NCBI GenBank assembly: GCA_050955105.1
Contig: JBPBQZ010000024.1
Location: 1-17,353, forward strand
Length of the DNA: 17,353 nucleotides
From: JBPBQZ01 sp050955105
Lineage (GTDB): Bacteria > Pseudomonadota > Gammaproteobacteria > Burkholderiales > Burkholderiaceae
Direction of reading: 5' to 3'
The notes below the pieces were generated by a model. It had not been told where the DNA came from and did not search any database. It saw only the letters and a program-made list of their open reading frames with translations. Below, one piece after another: positions 13,733 to 17,353 of the stretch (its first letter is position 1; each line of letters begins with the position of its first letter). The translations under genes and the position numbers were made by a program.

Positions 13733-15781
13733 CTAATCGCTCAGCCCGTTCAACTTGCCGGTGCCGCCGCCGCCGATGTGGTTGGCTGGCCAGGGCGCAT
13801 CGGTCTTTGCGTGACTCGCGCGCGCTGCAGCGGTTTGCGCTGCCGCCAGACTCTTCTCGAATCTCGCCGCTGGTTGGTAGCCGACGATGCGCTGCGACTT
13901 CAATTCCTTTCCTTGCGCATCGAAGAAAATCACCGCTGGCGGACCGAATAAACCGAAGCGTTGCATCAGCGCCTGGTCATCGGCATCGTTGGCGGTAACG
14001 TCGGCCTTGATTAGCCCAAACGATGACATGCCACGCATCACGGCCGGATCGGTGAAAACAAACTTTTCCATCTCGCGACAACTGACGCACCAGTCGGCAT
14101 GAAAAAACAGCAGACTGGGCTTGCCGCTGCCCGCGAGCGAGCGGTCGAGCTCGGACGAAGACCTGACGGTGGCAAACGCAAGCGGCGAAGCGTCGCCGGA
14201 CACCCCGCCCGTTGCCTGTGCGCTGATTTGTGCGCTCGACGCGAGCGGGTGCCAGAAGTCCCGAGCCCCCATGGCCGCACCAACGACACAGATCACGGAC
14301 CAAGTGGCGAGGACCAGGCCTAGCGCACGGCCGATCATTCGCCATGCGCGTCGCGATTCCGAGATCGACCAGGTGCCCGACTGCGCTTCTGTGGCGCCCG
14401 ACCAGCCTCCGAATGCGCCCAACTGCATCGCCGCGGCCATCAGCGCCAGTGCGGCCAGAATCAGCGTTACTGCGATCGGCAAGACAGGCGCGACAATCCA
14501 CACCGCGACGGCAATCAGCAATAAACCGAACAAACGCTTCACCCCGTCCATCCAGGCACCTGCCCGTGGCAGCAGCGATCCCGCGCCTACTCCCACCACG
14601 ACCAGCGGCACACCAAGTCCCAGTGCCATGGCAAACAGCGCCAATGCGCCCAACACCACGTCTCCAGTTCGCGCAATGAAGGCAAGCACGCCGAACAGTG
14701 GCGCCGTCATGCAGGCACCGACGACAACGGCCGACAACGCTCCCATCACGAACACCGCCAGCACGCGTCCGCGACGCTGGCGCTGCGAAACGCGGTCGAC
14801 GCGGTTCTGCCAGGCCGACGGCAACTGCAGGGTGTAGCAGCCCAGAAGCGATAGGGCGAAGGCCGTGAGCAGCACCGCAAAGGCACCAAGCATCCAAGGA
14901 TTCTGCAGGGCTGCGCCCAGGCTGTAGCCGGCGAGCGCCGCGGCCACGCCGAACAAGGTGTAGACCACCGCCATACCCAGCACGTAGGCCAACGACAAGA
15001 GAAGTCCGCGACGACGCGTGAGCTGCTCGCCTTCGCCGAGAATCACCGACGACAGAATTGGGATCATGGGCAACGAACAAGGCAACAAGCTCATGGCGAT
15101 GCCGAGCAGGAAGAAGATCCCGGCGATTGCAGCCAGCCCATGACCGGCGAGTGCGCGCTCGGCAAAGTCCTGGTCATACAGAATGTCGGTAGGCGAGCCG
15201 AACGTCGACGCCGCGTCACCAGCGCCATTGCCAACGCTCATGGCGCCCGCGTCATACGAGCTGCCGTCGCGGCTCCCTGACGACACGCCGGCTGCACCTG
15301 ACGATGTCGACGTCGACGTCGACACAGTTGTCAGCGCCGCGCCGCCGACGCGGAACACATTTGTCATCGGCGGATAGCAAACGCCTTTATCGGCGCAACC
15401 CTGGGAGCCGACCAGTAAGTCGAACGGATGCGCAGCCTGCTGCACCGGAATGCGCACCGTCAAGATATGCCGATAGACCTCGACTTCCTTACCGAAGGTT
15501 TCGTCGAACTTTTTCTCGCCAACCGGCAGCGCCGGCACACCGAGCACCGCATCGCCGCCTTTTGAGGGCACGAACGACAGGCGCTCGCGGTACATGTAGT
15601 AACCGTCGGCCACCGCAAAGCGGACCACGACCGCCCCCGGCACTTCGCTCGCACTGAATGCGAACGCCACCTTGGGATCGAGGAATTCGGAATCGGCGCG
15701 AACGCGGCCAGATCCGCAGCAGAGCGCTAGGAAAAGCAATGCGAACCAAAGTCCGGCCCGCGCAAAACGATGCTCAGACAT
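13733..15781 (-). CDS. dsbD: Thiol:disulfide interchange protein DsbD (DipZ)
   Basis: An inner-membrane electron conduit from cytosolic thioredoxin to periplasmic thiol proteins such as DsbC and the cytochrome c maturation thioredoxins. All three redox modules are intact in 682 residues. After a signal peptide (probable cleavage at V-R-A/D-S) comes the alpha domain with C129 and C135 (Q-G-C-A-D-K-G-V-C-Y-P-P). The multi-helix beta domain follows, with C235 (L-P-C-S-L-P-M) and C357 (G-A-C-M-T-A-P-L); their spacing of 122 equals that of the E. coli pair. The gamma thioredoxin domain has W-C-V-S-C (C565, C568). A Ser/Thr/Gly-rich linker joins alpha and beta and contains a GTCGAC triplet repeat. 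ATG 15781 was chosen because it starts the signal peptide. The frame is open up to 15880, but that extension is Arg-rich. The start lacks a Shine-Dalgarno and is overlapped by an upstream ORF. Confidence 0.95.
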   Translation of the reverse strand: MSEHRFARAGLWFALLFLALCCGSGRVRADSEFLDPKVAFAFSASEVPGAVVVRFAVADGYYMYRERLSFVPSKGGDAVLGVPALPVGEKKFDETFGKEVEVYRHILTVRIPVQQAAHPFDLLVGSQGCADKGVCYPPMTNVFRVGGAALTTVSTSTSTSSGAAGVSSGSRDGSSYDAGAMSVGNGAGDAASTFGSPTDILYDQDFAERALAGHGLAAIAGIFFLLGIAMSLLPCSLPMIPILSSVILGEGEQLTRRRGLLLSLAYVLGMAVVYTLFGVAAALAGYSLGAALQNPWMLGAFAVLLTAFALSLLGCYTLQLPSAWQNRVDRVSQRQRRGRVLAVFVMGALSAVVVGACMTAPLFGVLAFIARTGDVVLGALALFAMALGLGVPLVVVGVGAGSLLPRAGAWMDGVKRLFGLLLIAVAVWIVAPVLPIAVTLILAALALMAAAMQLGAFGGWSGATEAQSGTWSISESRRAWRMIGRALGLVLATWSVICVVGAAMGARDFWHPLASSAQISAQATGGVSGDASPLAFATVRSSSELDRSLAGSGKPSLLFFHADWCVSCREMEKFVFTDPAVMRGMSSFGLIKADVTANDADDQALMQRFGLFGPPAVIFFDAQGKELKSQRIVGYQPAARFEKSLAAAQTAAARASHAKTDAPWPANHIGGGGTGKLNGLSD
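15306..15323. repeat. Triple GTCGAC tandem repeat in the dsbD linker
   Basis: Three perfect head-to-tail copies of the hexamer GTCGAC lie inside dsbD. On the minus strand they encode an alternating Ser-Thr run in the linker between the alpha and beta domains. A change of one unit would add or remove two residues without a frameshift. Confidence 0.8.
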
Positions 15782-15851
15782 GCGTGGCGCGCCCCGTACT
15801 CTGCGCCGACGGCGCAACGGTAAATTCGACAGCCGCGGTGGCTCTACGCAT
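15774..15851 (-). CDS. Possible 25-codon leader ORF overlapping the dsbD start
   Basis: The ATG at 15851 is preceded by AGGGAG (15859-15864) with 7-nt spacing, one of the best ribosome sites in the window. The frame gives a 25-residue peptide beginning MRRATAAVEFTV, in a different frame from dsbD. Its TGA (15776-15774) lies just inside the dsbD start, so the two frames overlap by 8 bp. I recognise no domain. The likely role, if translated, is coupling: ribosomes ending here could restart at the dsbD ATG, which has no ribosome site of its own. A TGCGCC/GGCGCA hairpin lies within it at 15802-15816. It could also be chance. Confidence 0.4.
   Translation of the reverse strand: MRRATAAVEFTVAPSAQSTGRATHV
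15802..15816. other. Small hairpin upstream of the dsbD start
   Basis: TGCGCC and GGCGCA form a perfect 6-bp stem with a 3-base loop, ending 21 bp from the dsbD ATG and inside the possible leader ORF. A ribosome translating the leader ORF would melt it. Any regulatory role is inferred only. Confidence 0.35.
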
Positions 15852-16025
15852 AGTGCATCTCCCTCAAAACAATCCGCCATGACAACTTCGCCGCCAGTCC
15901 ACAGGCGGCGATTCGCTGAATGCTAACACCGCGCATCTGGCCTGATTCGCGCAAACGCTGGAATTAGCCATTCGGCCGATGCGGCGATTTGTCCTACCTC
16001 GCAAATGCGACGCACCAAAAGCAAA

Positions 16026-16043
16026 ACCGGGCATAAGCCCGGT
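16026..16043 (-). terminator. Intrinsic terminator of the rplQ operon
   Basis: On the minus strand ACCGGGC, loop TTAT and GCCCGGT form a 7-bp stem followed by TTTGCTTTTGG, a T-rich tail. It begins 30 bp after the rplQ stop and separates the ribosomal-protein/rpoA operon from dsbD. The remaining sequence between it and the dsbD leader (15865-16025) shows no convincing gene. Confidence 0.82.
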
Positions 16044-16072
16044 CTCACTGTTCAAGCATGTACTGCAAGAAC

Positions 16073-16468
16073 TTATTCTTCGTCAGCCACGTCGACGGCT
16101 TCGGTCACTTCAGGCCGATCCATCAGCTCGACAAACGCCATCGGCGCGTTGTCGCCATGGCGGAAACCGAACTTCAAGATCCGCAAGTAACCACCCGGAC
16201 GCGTCGCATAGCGCGGGCCGAGCACTTCAAACAGCTTGGTTACCGATGCACGGTCACGCAGGCGATTGAAAGCCAGGCGGCGGTTCGCCAGCGAAGGTTT
16301 CTTGCCCAGCGTGATCAGGGGCTCGATCACTTTACGCAATTCCTTGGCCTTCGGCAGCGTGGTGCGAATCGCTTCATGTTCGATCAAGGAGTTCGACATA
16401 TTGCGAAGCATCGCGAGGCGATGGCTGCTAGTGCGGTTTAGCTTACGCAAACCATGATGGTGACGCAT
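16073..16468 (-). CDS. rplQ: 50S ribosomal protein L17 (bL17)
   Basis: Large-subunit ribosomal protein bL17 of 131 residues, near the peptide exit tunnel. The N-terminus M-R-H-H-H-G-L-R-K-L-N-R-T-S-S-H-R is a near-invariant bL17 signature, followed by R-N-M-S-N-S-L-I-E-H-E and T-T-L-P-K-A-K-E-L-R. The C-terminal part contains R-P-G-G-Y-L-R-I-L-K and ends in an acidic tail. The ATG at 16468 has AGGAAGGA about 6 nt upstream, a strong ribosome site as expected for a ribosomal protein. It is the last gene of the alpha operon, 119 bp after rpoA, followed by a clear terminator. Confidence 0.98.
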   Translation of the reverse strand: MRHHHGLRKLNRTSSHRLAMLRNMSNSLIEHEAIRTTLPKAKELRKVIEPLITLGKKPSLANRRLAFNRLRDRASVTKLFEVLGPRYATRPGGYLRILKFGFRHGDNAPMAFVELMDRPEVTEAVDVADEE

Positions 16469-16549
16469 GATGATTCCTTCCTAAGAGTTTTAGCTCCAGC
16501 TCTTCTATCGCACAAGGCGCGGGCCGGTATTCATAAAGAAAGCGCGAGA

Positions 16550-16575
16550 AACGACGGCCTTTGAAAGCCGTCGTT
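16550..16575 (-). other. Intercistronic hairpin between rpoA and rplQ
   Basis: AACGACGGC (minus strand, 16575-16567) pairs with GCCGTCGTT (16558-16550), a 9-bp stem with an 8-nt loop, followed on the minus strand by TCTCGCGCTTTCTTT. It starts 13 bp after the rpoA stop. It could be a partial terminator or an mRNA-processing or stabilising element between two genes usually co-transcribed. Confidence 0.55.
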
Positions 16576-16587
16576 CTGCAACGCAAT

Positions 16588-17353
16588 TTACTTGTCGAGA
16601 CCGGCCGGAGGCCAGTTTTCGAGCTTCATACCAAGAGTCAAACCGCGCGAAGCGAGCACTTCCTTGATTTCATTCAAGGACTTGCGACCCAGATTCGGAG
16701 TCTTCAACAACTCGTTTTCGGTACGTTGGATCAAATCACCGATGTAATAGATGTTCTCGGCTTTCAGACAGTTCGCCGAACGAACCGTCAGTTCCAGATC
16801 ATCCACCGGACGCAGCAGAATCGGATCGATCTGCGGCGCGCGCGACGGCGCTTCGGCCGTGGCTTCCGTGCCTTCCAGCGCAGCGAACACAGCCAGCTGA
16901 TCGACGAGGATACGGGCCGACTGGCGAATCGCCTCTTCAGGCGACAACACACCGTTGGTCTCGATATCCATCACGAGTTTGTCCAGATCGGTACGCTGCT
17001 CGACCCGCGCGTCTTCCACCTTGTAGCTCACACGGCGAACCGGCGAGAACGAAGCGTCGAGCATGATGCGACCAATGACCTTGCTCGTTTCATCGGCATG
17101 CCGACGAACGTTGCCAGGCACGTAGCCACGACCCTTTTCGATCTTGATTTGCACGTCCAGCTCACCGCCCGGCGCCAAATGGGCCACCACATGCTGCGGA
17201 TTGATGATTTCGCAATCATGCGGCACTTCGATCTCAGCCGCAGTCACCACGCCCTCGCCGCTCTTGCGCAGCGTGACCGTGACTTCGTCGCGATTGTGAA
17301 TCTTGAAGACGATGCCTTTGAAATTCAACAACAGGTTGACGACATCTTCCTGC
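16588..17353 (-). CDS. rpoA: DNA-directed RNA polymerase subunit alpha, partial (N-terminus beyond right edge)
   Basis: The alpha subunit nucleates RNA polymerase assembly and contacts upstream promoter DNA and activators. About 254 C-terminal residues are visible. The frame is open to 17353 (Q-E-D-V-V-N-L-L-L-N-F-K-G at the edge), matching alpha from roughly residue 70 of 325 or so, so the start codon is outside the window. The N-terminal domain part includes G-R-G-Y-V-P, D-A-S-F-S-P-V-R-R-V and V-E-Q-R-T-D-L-D-K-L. After the linker comes the C-terminal domain: D-P-I-L-L-R-P-V-D-D-L-E-L-T-V-R-S-A-N-C-L, L-L-K-T-P-N-L-G-R-K-S-L-N-E-I-K and G-M-K-L-E-N-W-P-P. The DNA-contacting Arg of V-R-S-A-N-C-L is present. 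The TAA stop is at 16588-16590, and rplQ follows on the same strand. Confidence 0.98.
   Translation of the reverse strand, partial: QEDVVNLLLNFKGIVFKIHNRDEVTVTLRKSGEGVVTAAEIEVPHDCEIINPQHVVAHLAPGGELDVQIKIEKGRGYVPGNVRRHADETSKVIGRIMLDASFSPVRRVSYKVEDARVEQRTDLDKLVMDIETNGVLSPEEAIRQSARILVDQLAVFAALEGTEATAEAPSRAPQIDPILLRPVDDLELTVRSANCLKAENIYYIGDLIQRTENELLKTPNLGRKSLNEIKEVLASRGLTLGMKLENWPPAGLDK

Noticed and set aside
13977..15080. 367-codon minus-strand frame
   Set aside because: An alternative frame on the same strand as dsbD; the dsbD frame carries all six redox cysteines at correct spacing.
15852..16025. Remnant of a cutA gene
   Set aside because: Translation of the minus-strand frames shows stops and no CutA-like residues; the 25-residue leader peptide does not match the CutA C-terminus either.
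1..17353. Mobile element, prophage, defence system, CRISPR array or tRNA
   Set aside because: No transposase, integrase, terminal repeats, regularly spaced repeats or tRNA-like cloverleaf was seen; every substantial coding region belongs to a known housekeeping or envelope family.

Overview
This window is ordinary chromosomal core sequence from a betaproteobacterium, most likely Burkholderiaceae (Burkholderia in the broad sense). The evidence is the high GC content, the protein sequences, and the gene order rpoA-rplQ / dsbD / hemB / engB / cytochrome c / resB-ccsB / lysA-lptM / cyaY / mrcA / pilMNO. I saw no transposase, phage gene, CRISPR array, tRNA or rRNA gene, and no convincing new biological system. 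The interest lies in small regulatory and architectural details.

Layout, left to right. (1) Positions 1-2870, minus strand: type IV pilus inner-membrane platform genes pilM, pilN and pilO. PilO runs off the left edge, and PilM and PilN look long for their families. (2) Positions 3033-5426, plus strand: mrcA (PBP1a), transcribed divergently from pilM behind a perfect TATAAT box. (3) cyaY (frataxin), minus strand, overlaps the end of mrcA tail-to-tail. Only 36 bp separate its start from lptM, which is plus strand and overlaps lysA by 4 bp. (4) Positions 7382-11662, minus strand: cytochrome c4, resB and ccsB, giving a haemoprotein together with its System II haem-attachment machinery. A shared hairpin terminator separates this block from lysA. 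(5) Plus strand: engB (essential ribosome-assembly GTPase) and hemB (Mg-type porphobilinogen synthase). engB diverges from cytochrome c4 at a 12-bp palindrome that could give a -10 box to both genes. (6) Minus strand: dsbD, convergent with hemB across a 16-bp hairpin. A 25-codon upstream ORF with a strong Shine-Dalgarno (SD) sequence overlaps its start. (7) Right edge, minus strand: rpoA (partial) and rplQ.

Several genes share a haem/cytochrome theme. HemB makes the pyrrole precursor of haem, CyaY handles iron, ResB and CcsB export and attach haem to apocytochromes in the periplasm, cytochrome c4 is a di-haem product of that pathway, and DsbD supplies periplasmic reducing power needed to keep CxxCH cysteines reduced. 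No ResA/CcsX-type thioredoxin is in the window. The remaining genes serve cell-wall and envelope synthesis (mrcA, lysA, lptM), pili, and transcription/translation (rpoA, rplQ, engB).

Most long overlapping reading frames are high-GC shadows of these genes and are left out. Start codons were chosen from SD sequences, signal peptides, family length and promoter position. The least certain starts are those of pilN and dsbD. Gene-free stretches are all under 300 bp; those with visible structure are described in the features and findings.
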